Source: Cephalotus follicularis | Taxonomy: Eukaryota; Streptophyta; Magnoliopsida; Oxalidales; Cephalotaceae | Assembly (NCBI GenBank): GCA_001972305.1 | Contig: BDDD01000184.1 | Coordinates: 156,452 to 220,451, forward strand | Direction of reading: 5' to 3' | DNA: 64,000 nt | In this document: in pieces, positions 12,511-25,078 of the stretch | Layout: each line of letters begins with the position of its first letter | Position numbering within the stretch: position 1 is the first letter of the stretch | The notes under the pieces: generated by a model | What the model saw: the letters and a program-made list of their open reading frames with translations, nothing else | Told to the model about the DNA's origin: nothing | The model's database searches: none | Position numbers and translations under genes: made by a program

Positions 12511-14681
12511 TGTCACACCCCGTTTTTCGGTCACTTACCATAGACAAGCATGTATGGTGATATCAGTATTAAACATAAATTCCATCATTTCATTCAATCA
12601 GTAATTAAACAATATGCGGAAGCAGTCAATAAGCCGGAATATAAAATTTCAAGCCATCCGCACGCATCCCATACTACGTGCGGGTACAATTCAACATTAT
12701 CCTTAACATAAGGAAAACAACATAACGAGGTATGATTCGTTCATTACATTACAATACATCAAAAGAAAACAACAACCTTAAAACGACAAAAGTAGAAGCT
12801 CTCCAAGCTTCAGCCGCAACTCCCAGTCTTTGCTTAATCTGAAACTGTAGGGGGGTTAGCCGTTGTCCTCACTTGTCTAAGTAGGAAGATAAAGTATGCT
12901 GAGGAATATATGAATGCAATATGTATGACAGTTTATATAAAAATAACATTTCGATGGGCCGATATATATATAAGCAATCATGCCAAGTGGCCATAAACAA
13001 TCCATATGCAAGCATACCGCACAAGGGTACAATCAATTCAGTCCAGTGGTTTGGGTGACGCATATCGCTAACTCCTAGCACAAATTGCGCACCACCTAAT
13101 CCATCACCCTTCATTGAGGCTGATAGATCAGGTACGTTGACTACCGGCGTCGGAGAGTAGTTTAACAGTAGGTTTTGCAATTGCAGACAGTGTGGGTGAT
13201 ACTCTGGCCAACTCCTGGCACACAGGACCACCATCCGTAGCTAGTGATACCTCCATCACTCCACTACGGCAGTAACATAGACAATCAATTCAATCAGTAC
13301 AATCAGTAATAATATTACATATATAATCAATATGCAATATCGATGTGTTTTCTTTAGAAACATATATCAGTTCAGTAATCGTACATCTCATGTGAGGAAA
13401 CGATATCGGTACAGTGGTGGTTTCCAATTTGGAAACAAAACGGTAGGTATATACCAACATAGTAGCATATATGGTAACATCAATCAAAACAGTAGTTCTT
13501 TGTAGATGATAACTTTCATTGAAAGTGGTGTTTAAACCATAATTTGTGCATATAGCACATAATTCGTCCGATCAGTGAAATATCAGTAGTAATGATGTTA
13601 ACTAACATCAAACAGTATGTACCTTATAATGGTAACACACACAAATCAATAACAATGCAAAACAGTAGCAATTCAGTGATTATTATGCAGTTCCAGCCCA
13701 GAACAGTCGACTGCCCTCAAGAACCAGTCGACTGTTGGGTTGAGTAGTCGACTGCTTTCAATGGCAGTCGACTGTTCTTGCCCAGAAATGCAGGCAGAAC
13801 AGTTAAAGTATAGTGCAATTATAAGGAATTCAGTAGCTCATTATGGAATTAACAACAGTTTACTAGTCAATTTGAGATTAACATCCATTCTCATGCTTGA
13901 ACCAAGGTTACATTCCATAATACCATTTCAATCATTCTAACATTGTTAACCTTAATCATGCTTGACAGAAGGTATACAACATCCTAGTTACCATCATCAC
14001 AGCAGAAATTTCGGAGTGGAACTTACCAGGAGAAGTCCAAGCTTCCAAGTTCTCTCCTTTAGCTCTAAACCCTCCACATGCAAGCTCCTCCAATCTTCAA
14101 GCAATTCCATTCAATTCAGTGGTTTCCAACACTCAGGTTCAGCCTTTGGACAGCTGATATAGAGGTTAGAAACCTTTGAATTCGACAGAACATTTACTCA
14201 GCCTCATTCATTCCTTCTCTCTCTCTCACATGCATGCTTCTTTTCCTTGTCATTACTCACCTTTCTCTCTTTGATTTTGCAGGTTGCAGGTTTGTGGCTT
14301 GCAGAGCACATGCAAGGGTTATCTCTGCATGTCTTGGACGTTTGTGCATGCCCACGACACCTATCATTAAGCATGCCACGCTCAAGCTCAGTTTAACACC
14401 TGCACAGACACATGTTCTGTCGAATTTCCAGTCGACTGGAACCATTGGGCAGTCGACTGTCCACAGCACGACTCAGACAGTCAACTGTTCCCCTGTGACA
14501 GTCGGCTGTCAAGACTGTTTTTAGGGTTTCTTAAGTTTGGTTTTCACCAATTGCCTCTCCATCCATCCCAAGAAATTACCAATTACAAAATTATGATAAT
14601 TGGGCAGATAATTCAATTAAAATATATATTTATTTTAAACATGGAAATCAATATACATTAATTGAATTTGCGGTCATTACA
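12511..14681. repeat. Solo LTR, family B, forward orientation
   Basis: It runs from TGTCACACCCCG to GCGGTCATTACA, 2171 bp. It is flanked by CTAGG (12506-12510) and CCAGG (14682-14686), a target duplication with one difference. Shared family B blocks include CGCACGCATCCCATACTACG (12659) and GGGGGGTTAGCCGTTGTCC (12850). CAGTCGACTG clusters lie at 13701-13775 and 14428-14512. Confidence 0.8.
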
Positions 14682-15300
14682 CCAGGGACCAGCCGCGCCA
14701 ACACCAGGCACCAAAAAGGCCAATCTCCACACAGGTGGTGAAGACCCGCTGTGACTAGCCATGGAACGGGCGGTCACAACCAATGGCGAGTCAAACTCAC
14801 TGAGTCAACTCGCCCATCGAATGCAGGTCCAGCCTCAACAACCCCGTGCCATAGAACGTCAAATCTATGCGCCTACACCCGAGACCCACCGTGACTTGGC
14901 GCAGAATGCCAAGTCACAGCATCTGACGCGCCAGAACCTTGAGTAAACTCAGCGTTCACAAAACCGGCCAAAAACAAACGGAAAAAACTAAACTGCAACC
15001 AATATAGATATAGCCATTGATTGGCTCCACCTATAGAGATCACCGGCGGTGGAAAGAGACGCCGGGAGAAAAAAATGGCAAAATGCATTTTTGCCTCCAA
15101 AGAGAAAACTGAGGAGAAAGAGGGAGAGAGAGAGAGGAGAAGGCGTACCAAGGAAGACGCACGCCTCTTTTCCAAGCCACCGGCGCAAAGCACCGTCTTC
15201 TTCTCAGACCAAAAATCGCGCCCCTGCACACAACGCAGGCAACGCGTTCTCTCTCGCCATTTTTGGAGCACCAGGGCGCATAATGGCCTATTTTTGGCTT

Positions 15301-16671
15301 AAGTGAATAATGCCAAAACTTTCTCTTTATTTCATTTAAAGTCTCTTTCAATTAATTAAACATGTTTCTCTCTTTTTATGATTTAATTAAATCATGCTCC
15401 GGCTATAAAAATATCTTTATATATCAATAAGGCAATTTATGGAGAGAGAAACAAACCACAAATGTCAAATTAATATATACTAGTTAAAAACTAGATTAAC
15501 CACCAAGCGAGCATGTGTACAGCATGCGTCACTTTTCCAATAATCAGGCGGGACCCTAAAACCCTGTTGAATTCCGTTACAATGATAAATTTCCCAGAAC
15601 ATGCCAAAGTTCTAGTACGACTATCTAGCTAATAGCCCCGGTGTAATCTATAATCACCCTTGGATCCATGGACCAGAAAGTACCACATCTATCATTCGTT
15701 AACCGGTTTCCCAGTGCTTTATCACTATCATCGGTTTATGTGTCGTGTATCCTTCCTCATCTCGGCTCTGACCACAGACTAGGGTGTGGATTAATGTCAC
15801 CCCTAAGTAAAATCGCGATAACTATAATTCTATGAATACATTGAGACTGTGGGAGACATCCCCGGAAACCTATTGTTTCTAATCTCCCAGTGCCCAGCCA
15901 GGACATTAAGTCTTCAATGGTCACAAATGTTATAGAGCCTATAACCCTCAACATGGGTGTGGCGATCCCGTCTTGCGCACTCGCCCATACATCTCAATGC
16001 AGCACCCACAGGGCCCAAAGACAACCCTTTTTCCAGCACGTGGCTAGTGCTGGGGAAGGCAGAAATCAAAGCCAAGTGGTTCTGCACAACGCATGCCAGC
16101 CGCTCATGTATAAGGACATAACGTAAATCACGTATGGTATACTAATCCTCTTTGACTAAACACTATCGAGACAATAGGAACTCTATTGACTGAGGTGTTG
16201 ACTCTCCAAATAGATAACCTATGGAGGGTTGGTTCAGTGTCGTGCCTCTACACGTACCCCGCATCAGCTTTAGGGTAAAACCCAAATGGCAATAAGATAA
16301 TCCATCCCCCTCTATCATTCAGAGCAAGCATAGCACAGCAAGTCTTTACGGTTCATCAATTTCCCTAAGAAAGTGAACCTATGACTTGGAACTTTTGTCA
16401 CAAGGGAGTAAGGATCTCATTCTCATAACCTCTCAGGCACGAGATCCAACCCTTTATGGACAGGGGGCTATATGTGTACTCAGTTGACTTGGTGATCAAC
16501 TGATCCGTAGAGACGGTTTGGTATTCGACATTTAGCAAGAGGCCAATATTTACTTAATATGCACTATAGAACACGAATGAAAATAAGAATGTACGATTCA
16601 AGAGTGTGTCATATGTTGAGTACATATGTCTGCAGCCTCCTCGTGGCTTGCAGGGACACCCTAATCTAACA
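15301..16671. repeat. Degenerate copia-type LTR sequence
   Basis: The stretch ends in GGGACACCCTAATCTAACA. Its block AAGGATCTCATTCTCATAAC with GAGATCCAACCCTT (16411-16453) recurs at 38373-38417, where a related LTR also ends in CACCCCTAACCTAACA. No open frame is convincing. The left boundary is not defined. Confidence 0.45.
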
Positions 16672-18047
16672 CATGGGATGTTGATTTGTGAAGTATCCCA
16701 AACTAAACTGTGGGATATTGTTTTACAACCCTTATTTGAGAATGAAAAGTTCATCTCAGACCCTCCTTCTTATTAGGAGAATTCGTTTCTCTTAACAGGA
16801 AGTAGTGGGAGTAAAACATAGCTGAATGAGAAATCATAAGCAACACAAATATGCACTTGTGCAATAACCTTAATTTTATACACATGTTCTCTGAAGTTTA
16901 ATAGATAACATGCGGGCACCTGAGAGATGCTTCTGATTCTACATGAAGGTATGCAAAGCTGGATCAGATGGATGAGATTCCATAGGATGAGATTCCATCG
17001 AACTATAAAGAACAGCTATATGAGATATCGACTCCAAAATGGATTTTTAGTTTTTCTGAAATCCATTATAATTATGCTTGTCACTTAAAATCTTTTAATA
17101 TATTAAAGTAAGCATAAAAGGGGTCTAAATGTGTATAGGAAGAAAGTGGGAGTATGTAACTTACTTGATTTTATAATAGTTGTAATTATTGCTTATTGAT
17201 CATTGAGAATGGATTAATATGTTTTTATCAATTAAGTAAAGGTTGTCAGTATATTCATTGGGGTAAGCACTTGACATTATTAAGGGATGTTGATCTATGA
17301 GTCTGATCAACATAATAAGAGTTAGATATGATCAGATGCTTGGCTTGACCCAAGAAATTACATATTGATAATGTTAAAAAGTTTAACATTTATATGTAAA
17401 ATGCAAGGGTTACAGATAATAAAAGTATTGCCTGCATAGCTAAAATGTTGTTGGTCATACACTGAAATATGGTATTGCCAACACCATTAGTTATGTTGGA
17501 GTGCTGCAAGTATTGTGAGACTTACTGTAATGAGATTTACAAGTAGTACTGCCAGTGTTAAAGGCATTTCTCTAAGTATAGCTACCTATTATGTAAGTGT
17601 TTCTAACATTGTTACAAGCATTACAAAGTAACAATGAATAGACAACTGTACATTTTATAACTGAATGAATGTTTCTCACAGTGGGAGGAATACTTTCATT
17701 GAAAGAATTTAGAGGTGTAATTAGATGAAACAGTGCGTATTGGGAGAGTCTCAATACAGTTGGCACTGCAGATTCAGGAAGTTTGACTTTAAAGTTGTGA
17801 TACTTTAAAACTGCCATCAGATGTATGTGAAGAGTTTAAAGGACACATCTTGCAGTACTTCAATAACATAAGAGAGAACGTTGGAAATTCAGATTTAAAA
17901 TAAGGATGAGATTTCGTTTAAAATGTTGAACAGCAGATCCCGTCACTAAAGTCATATCAAAGCGGAAGAGTTTCCAATAGTTCGATAGCAATTGCCAGAG
18001 GTAGGAAATCACCGATAGCGCAGTTGGCTTTTGTGCAAATGGGAGAT
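16672..18047 (+). mobile_element. Decayed internal end of a Ty1/copia element (fossil)
   Basis: The right edge reads GCAAATGGGAGAT followed by TGTTGGAGATATGCCC, the PPT and LTR start typical of one group of plant copia elements, so this is the 3' internal end of a plus-strand copia element. It is too decayed to give a recognisable protein; a faint match to the end of the RNase H region is possible near 17935. It is clearly broken and old. Confidence 0.5.
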
Positions 18048-19597
18048 TGTTGGAGATATGCCCTACAAGCGAATTGCGTTTACTGTAAAGTGCATATTCT
18101 TAACGACAATCTTATTCAATCTATAATACTTAACTGGAAAACGGTTCATCTATATACATTAATGTATTGATGAATGTTCATAGAATAGAGATAGAGTACG
18201 AAGACCATTGATGAGATCATTAGGATGAGACTTAGAAGCTCGGTAAGCTCTATTCTTAAATATTCGGAGTCATAGAATTACTAATCATGGACGTCAGTAA
18301 TCCGAATAAACGGTCACATGTTTATCATCCCGGTGCAGGGGAATGACTGGTCTCAAAGTCATAAGTGTAGAGTCCATTGTGATAAGTATATGGGTGCTCG
18401 TTGAGAATGAGTTCACGGAATAGTGGCTCGCAAGAAGAACACCTGTATGGAGTTTTAATCACTTGTCAAACAGGAGTTCTTATGTTATAACAGTGCAGGT
18501 GGTCCTTAGACCTGAGCTGCCATATGATGTCTCGTGTATAATCCATTATGCTTTGATGACACTTAAATACGACTCCTAACCACGGGGTGTATACAGGTGT
18601 CTATTAGGTATGGTCGCTTGTACATGGAGACATATGAGTAGGCAACACGGAATCTACCAGTCCTGGTATAAGGGATTGTATGCTCTATGACATCCACTTA
18701 AAATAGCTTGAAGTTCTTGCCAAGGCTCTAAGCATGTTCAGAAGAGTTTCCAATATACGAGTAAAGCTATTTATATAAGTTGCGATATACATAGAATTGA
18801 ATTGTTAGGGTTTGAAAAATTCCATTCCCTAGATTTAATCGGAGCATAGAATGGTAGAAGGATTATACCTGCATGGAAACTGTAATAAAATAGTTTAATG
18901 GATTCAATAAATATAATACGTGATATCATGAATATTAAATCCATCGTATCCGGGATTAGTCCTAACATGCGATGCTAACATTTATCCGTAAATATAAGAT
19001 ATTTAGTTTTATCCGTAGGAACCCATAAACATAATGAACTCTCGTATAGAGATTGATTCATCTTGTATAAGGGATAAATTGAAAGTGTTTCAATTATCAA
19101 ACTAGTTAGAAGAGTTCTAACTCTATTGGAGAAGTTCAATCGGTAATCGTAAATTTATGATTTTGTCCCTACGCCTGGTATACCGCATGAACTATTAGAG
19201 TCACACACTATAAGCTTTGTAACAACATCATTTTTAAGAGTGTCTTAATTGATTAAGTGAGGGTTTGATTAAATACGAAAATCCAGTAAGTTAGACTTAC
19301 CGGGAATCGCCCCGATATTAAGTTACTAAGAGTTAGTATAAAAGGCACTTTGGTTTTGACCACACAATGATAACTCATTTTAGCTCTCTTCTACGTTTTT
19401 CCTTAAGGAAAAAAAAAGAGAGCTTTCCCTCCCCCTTCTTTGGCCTTCTTGGCCGAACCTTTAATGGTGGAAAGGATGAGGTCAAAGCTAGCCACTCTCT
19501 CGGATGGTGTTGGTGATCACACTTGGTGTGGAATACTAGAAGGTTTCAGCCCATGTGAGTGATTCTATTCCTCCTTTTATGTCGCTCCAAGTGTTGA
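18048..19597 (+). repeat. Copia-type 3' LTR (upstream part)
   Basis: The LTR starts with TGTTGGAGATATGCCCTAC after a PPT. A TATAAAAG box at 19337-19344, followed by a pyrimidine-rich leader (19380-19450), looks like the LTR promoter. The LTR is interrupted at 19598 by a family A solo LTR and resumes with the duplicated GTTGA at 22351. Confidence 0.55.
19337..19344 (+). promoter_or_regulatory. TATA box in copia LTR
   Basis: TATAAAAG sits about 1.3 kb into the LTR and upstream of a CT-rich leader. This is the usual arrangement of the U3/R junction, and transcription would start some 30 bases downstream. Inferred from composition and position only. Confidence 0.35.
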
Positions 19598-22350
19598 TGT
19601 AACACCCCCGGACGGCGGGAGTCGTCGCAGGGTCATATCATACATAACATAACTTATCTGAGCATATACATTATTTACCAAATCATAAGTTTACTTTATT
19701 AACCAATAACAGCCAAAAACGTGGCAGTCTTATCATAACATTAAAACTTAATCATTTAACGTATTAAGCAGTTACGGAAACTTAAAGCATAATCCAGTTC
19801 CAAAATAAAAACATAACCATAAGTATCATAGTTTGACCACTAAACATAAAACCAGGATCGCACTCCTAGGGATCCTAACACAAGAGGTGGTCATCACTCG
19901 TTACACTTTCCCCCGCTGCTCCTGAAAACCTGCCGCATGGAAACAAAAACGCGGCTGAGCAAACCTCAGTACGGATAAGGGAAATAAAACAGTAAACGAT
20001 AATTTAGAAACAATAATATTTCAATAAATTTCGTAACAGAAATCTTTAACAGATAAAACAGTTTAATCATATTCAAATAACAATTGCATATATTTCGAAA
20101 CAATTACGGAACATTTTAAAACATCAAAAATCATAGTTCATAAAACATACTGAGCCATATACATATCACATATCATAAATTTTGGCAAGGGAGGCGCTAA
20201 TTCCACATGCCCACTAGAATTGAAGTGTACGGCACTACACAAGTCAATTCTCACATACACATATCCGATCACACCTCGGACCATATATCTGAATTCACCT
20301 CAGATCACATATCTGAATTCACCTCAGATCACATAAACTAGAATCGATTCATACGCCTCTATCATACATAGCGGATCCACAAATCCACCTCATGGGATTT
20401 GTTCATACACTCAAAGACGGCGTAGTCTAATCACACCGCTACGAAAGTGTCACGTCCCCGTGCCAGGCCTACGACGTGCCTATGGATACGCCCCATAGGT
20501 GGGTACAATACTCAGTATTTATTTTAAAAATATTGATTTATCGAAATCAATTCAAAATCACATAAAATATGTTTTCCTCACAACATATTCAGAAAACCGC
20601 TCACAACGGTATCATAACATATCGTATCATAACATATCGTATCATTTTATATCGTATACATAAAGTCAGAATCATAAACCAACTTTAAATTAGAAACATG
20701 TCAAAGTCATAAAACATTCTCAATTTCATAAACGAAGAAGTTTAGTAAAACTATTTTCAGTTCGAATATTAGATAGCCAAGGAACAGAAATATTCGTACC
20801 TTATGCGCTCACAGAGTACTTACGAATAGACAATTTAAACGGAATCCACTTGAAGCTCAACAATCTAAAAGGCATTCAAAAACATACGTATAAGAGTCTG
20901 AAACACACCAGAAGTATTAAACAGACTCTTAACAGTGTTTGGAAAAGACTTGGATCGATTTGGGGATCAAACGAATCAAAACAGTTGAAAACAGTACATT
21001 TCTGGGCAAAACAGTCGACTAAAACAGGGCTCCAGTCGACTGGGGAAGACAGACAGTCGACTATTCAAGAGGTCCAGTCGACTACTCAATTAAAAGTGCA
21101 GGCATTCGACTGTGTTCATCCCTCCAGTCGACTGCATTCATGTGGCAGTCGGCTACTCATCCATTCCAGCCGACTGTCCACAGAGACAGCCGACTGTTCT
21201 GGGCGACAGAATAGTTGGAAATTCGACAATTTGATACTGAAAATGATTCAAATGGTTTCTACATTAAACCGGAGACATATGGACATAAACATATGATTAT
21301 ATATGACTTGTAGGTGACATAAAAACACTTAATCGACATAGAAACGATTCAACAGTGGGTTAACTTACAAAAGGAAGCAAGAAGACAATGGATGTATATG
21401 TCCAGATTCTGTTTCTAATCGATTACAGATGTTGTAAAACAAGTTTATGACACATCTATGAGTACAAAACATGTTGACAATCATATTAACACAATGACAA
21501 CATGTTTAAGCAGAAATCAAGACTCAAAGGACATAAAGAGCATATAACTCAATTTTCACAACATTGCAACAAAACTATTACAAAAGGGACGAATTAACTG
21601 GCCTGTAATGATTCCCAGAACACAAAAACAGTAGAAGGAACACTAGCACACACTCACAATTCGGCTGTGAACAAAAACAGAGGAAGAAGAATACAAAACA
21701 AGAACATGTTTAAACATGCATAACAAACCAAGTGAATTCAACCCAAAAGAAACAACTAAGGGTCGAGATTACCTCTTTGAACTTTGAAGAATGAATTACA
21801 CAGCATATACACAGATACCACAAGAAGAATTCGGCAGTGGCATAACAAGAAGAGAGACATTCAAATTATAATGGCAATGTCTCACACAAAAGGAAGAAAA
21901 GAGACACAATTTGCCCATAGATGGAAAAGGAGAGGATTTGTGGGGAATAGAAAAGGAAAAGGATGGATTTTGCTGTGTGAAAATAATGAGGGAGAGATAG
22001 ACATCGGGTGAAGGAAGAAGGAAGAAGGAAAGAAGAGAAGAAAATAGGAAGAAAAGAATAAGGAAAAGAAAAATAACGAAAAAGGAAAAGGAAAATAAAG
22101 AATTGATTAAAATAATGAATTAAAAAGGATTTATAAAGTAAAAATAAATTTTTTTAGTAAAATAAATTTTGATAAAATTAAACCAAACCCAACATAGCAT
22201 TTCATACTCATAATTGGACTGGTATCAGTCAGCCCAAATCACATAAGCCCAAAACAAAGGGCAACCGGACTTTAAAATTAACACAATTAAAAAGCCCGAA
22301 CACAAACATAAAATCCGTAAAATATATTTACGAATGAACAAGGTATTACA
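19598..22350. repeat. Solo LTR, family A, complete
   Basis: It runs from TGTAACACCCCCGGACGG to AACAAGGTATTACA, 2753 bp, with a perfect GTTGA duplication on both sides (19593-19597 and 22351-22355). It is the best full-length example of family A in the window. Conserved blocks are AACGCGGCTGAGCAAACC (19949) and CACGTCCCCGTGCCAGGCC (20451). The CAGTCGACTG cluster lies at 21013-21200. A 24-27-bp piece (ATCTGAATTCACCTCAGATC) is repeated in tandem near 20287-20340. Confidence 0.9.
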
Positions 22351-24315
22351 GTTGATTTAGGCTAGATCAAGGCAAGCATAGGTTAGAGATCTTGGAATTG
22401 GTTTAGGGTCAATCCTTTGCATGTTTGATGCCATGTTTGTGTGTTTTATTTCCGCTATGTTTATGGTTTGTGTGTGCATGATTAAGTGTTAATTTTATGT
22501 TTAGATTGACAATAAACCAACAAGGTATGCATGCTCTATAAGATTTACTTGACTTGATATGATTGAATTGATTCACTTGATTGATTTGACTTGATATACT
22601 TGAATCCTCCGGTGGCACTTACTATCGGGAGTCGCTTGATGGCATTTACCATCGCGTATACTATGGATCTTAACCAATGATATGCACACCAGTGGCACTT
22701 ACCACTGTGCATGTGCTTAGTCAACACTTACCACTGAGCGGGCTCTTAGTCGGAACTACCACTAAGTAGGCCTAGCAGGTTTAATCTATTGATATGAATC
22801 TATTGGGCCAGTCTAGCTGTCCTCTCTACAAGACTACCCTCTAGGGATTTGACTTGACTTGATCTGATGTGTTATATTTGACCCGATGTGATCTACTCGA
22901 TTTGATAGGCACTTAATGGCACTTACTATTTGGATGGACTAGTTGACATGATCTAACCGATTCAAGTAGACTAGACCGGTCTAGCCGACCCATACAAACG
23001 ATTACCCTCCAAGGGTTAGACTGCCAACATTTGATTAGACTCTATTGATATGGCTTGAGTGTACTCGCACTCTTCTATTAATTGTCCCTTAGATGATTGT
23101 TAGGATTATTATTAGATCCCACTCCTATACACTGAAATGGGAAGGTTGTATACTACTAGTAGATCGCAATTGATATTCATGCATCTTAACTTGCCATACA
23201 TTATTATTGTACACTTATACCTGACACTGTGCACGTACACATTATATAATGATGCATACATGTATATAATATAATCTGCACATGGAGATATATCTATTTA
23301 GCCCTATGGCTCACAAATCCTTTGGGATGGGGACTTTATTGTGATTACAGGTAACGTGATAGGAACCAGTTCTCGAGGGGATTGCTAGTTCTTCCTTTCC
23401 GCAGTAGACTTGAAGACTGTAATGATCAGACTCTATGTTTTATCTTTATAGCTTTTATCATGAATTCAACTTGTACTTTATTTGTATTGATATTGTACTG
23501 GAGCTTCTGTTTGTAATATTTAAGTACGGATTACTGTTCTTGTTTATGAACTTGATGAATTACATTTATTGTAATAAAGCTTTAAATTATCCTACTTTTT
23601 AATATGGTACCTAGGCCTGACTACTGTATATTATTTGTACTTGACACCACGTAACCGGCCCTCCGGGTATTAAGATATTATAACTTCAATACATTAAATG
23701 CCTTATCATCTTCTTCATCATAACATATTATAAACTCAAGACAAACTCCATTAATGGAGATTAAAGCTTCAATGGGCCGAAATTTTCAAGCTTAAATTGG
23801 AGGTAGTTATGGTGGTTTTTAAACTTAGGTCCAAACGTGAAATTGTCCCCAACATCCACACAAATACATTGGTGGCCTCAAAACACAAAATAAAACTCTT
23901 TTGCCCCATGAAAAATCATCCAACCCATGGCAATTTTAACACCTCCAAAACATGAAAACATTTTACAGAAATCATGCTCATTACTCAAACATTTAACACA
24001 ATACAAAAGAGATATCAAATTAAGGTGGAGTAAAGATGAACTCTTCATTTTTACTCTTCTCTCTTTAACCATGGATTAGGTTTTTTTAGGCTCTCTATAC
24101 ACCCAGCTTTCCTTTGAGATTACATCAATCTTAGGAAGGTTTAAATAGTATGGATTGAAGCTTGGATTTGAGACTTTGGAGCTTGGATTGAAGACTTTGG
24201 AGCTTAAAGGCTAACTTTGGGGACCAATCTGTGGGCACACAAAGGAGGAGGAGAGCTTGGAGTTGCCTTGACTAGGAAGTGAAAGAAAAGGCCCTTCAAA
24301 GTGTGTATGGTTCCT
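22351..24315. repeat. Unresolved LTR-like repeat sequence
   Basis: This is the continuation of the sequence interrupted by the solo LTR. Short repeated phrases of the type GGCACTTACTATC and GGCACTTACCACTG (22612-22760) resemble the small minisatellites of the other LTRs. I see no convincing coding sequence. Confidence 0.35.
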
Positions 24316-25047
24316 TGTAATATCCCGTTCCTATGCTTACATGTTTTATGTTGGGTTTATACCTTTTGATATATGCTATGGTTTGTGAACGCTTTGATTT
24401 TTGGTTTGAATTTATTTTATTTTCTAGGCACAAAGCGCCGACGCTCTTATTAGAACCGCCGACGCTTTGTCTGCTGTGAGACACGTTGACGCCTAAATGT
24501 GTGACATCTACGCGTTTTGTGTTTAAGCGTTTAACCATCGACGCTTTACGTAAACAGTCGACGCTTTAGTCGTCTTCCTAAATTGTTTTGGACGGTGACA
24601 GTGTTTTTGGAATGTTGGATTCTTTCCTTTTTCTGGCTATCCGATTTCCTTATGTATCTGACGCGTTTTGGTTAGTATGGTAAGGTCTTAAAATACCGAT
24701 TTTGACAATTAAAAACATGGATCTTCGCATTTAACCAGACAAAATTGTTTTTAAAAAATTAAACCATTTCTGCATTTTTACAAACCAACACAACGACTTA
24801 AGCACCTTTTCTCTGCATCATTTCGACGTCTTTTGAAGGTAATTTCTAAACGAAAGTTGTAGTTTGTACTATGTAGTTTATGTATCTTCCTTTAATTTGT
24901 ATTAAAACCAACTATAAATTGATTTCGAGCATGATTTTAGAAGCCTGTTGAAACTAAATTTCTGTTGTATGTTCATTCATAGGTTTTATGCATAACTTGT
25001 AATGTTGATCCTTAAAAACAAAGAAATCATGCTATTGACGTATGAAG

Positions 25048-25078
<31 letters not shown>

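Larger units (their letters stand above)
9471..15300 (-). repeat. Older LTR-like sequence interrupted by two solo LTRs
   Basis: Three pieces (9471-9556, 12105-12510 and 14682 to about 15300) become contiguous once the two solo LTRs between them and one copy of each target duplication are removed. It probably represents the LTR next to the PBS at 9454. The right piece is purine-rich (15050-15150) and has no supported coding content. The right boundary is approximate. Confidence 0.45.

Noticed and set aside
14761-15306. Several overlapping open frames on both strands
   Set aside because: The region is purine-rich repeat DNA within an LTR-like sequence. Frames overlap in all directions with no conserved motif.
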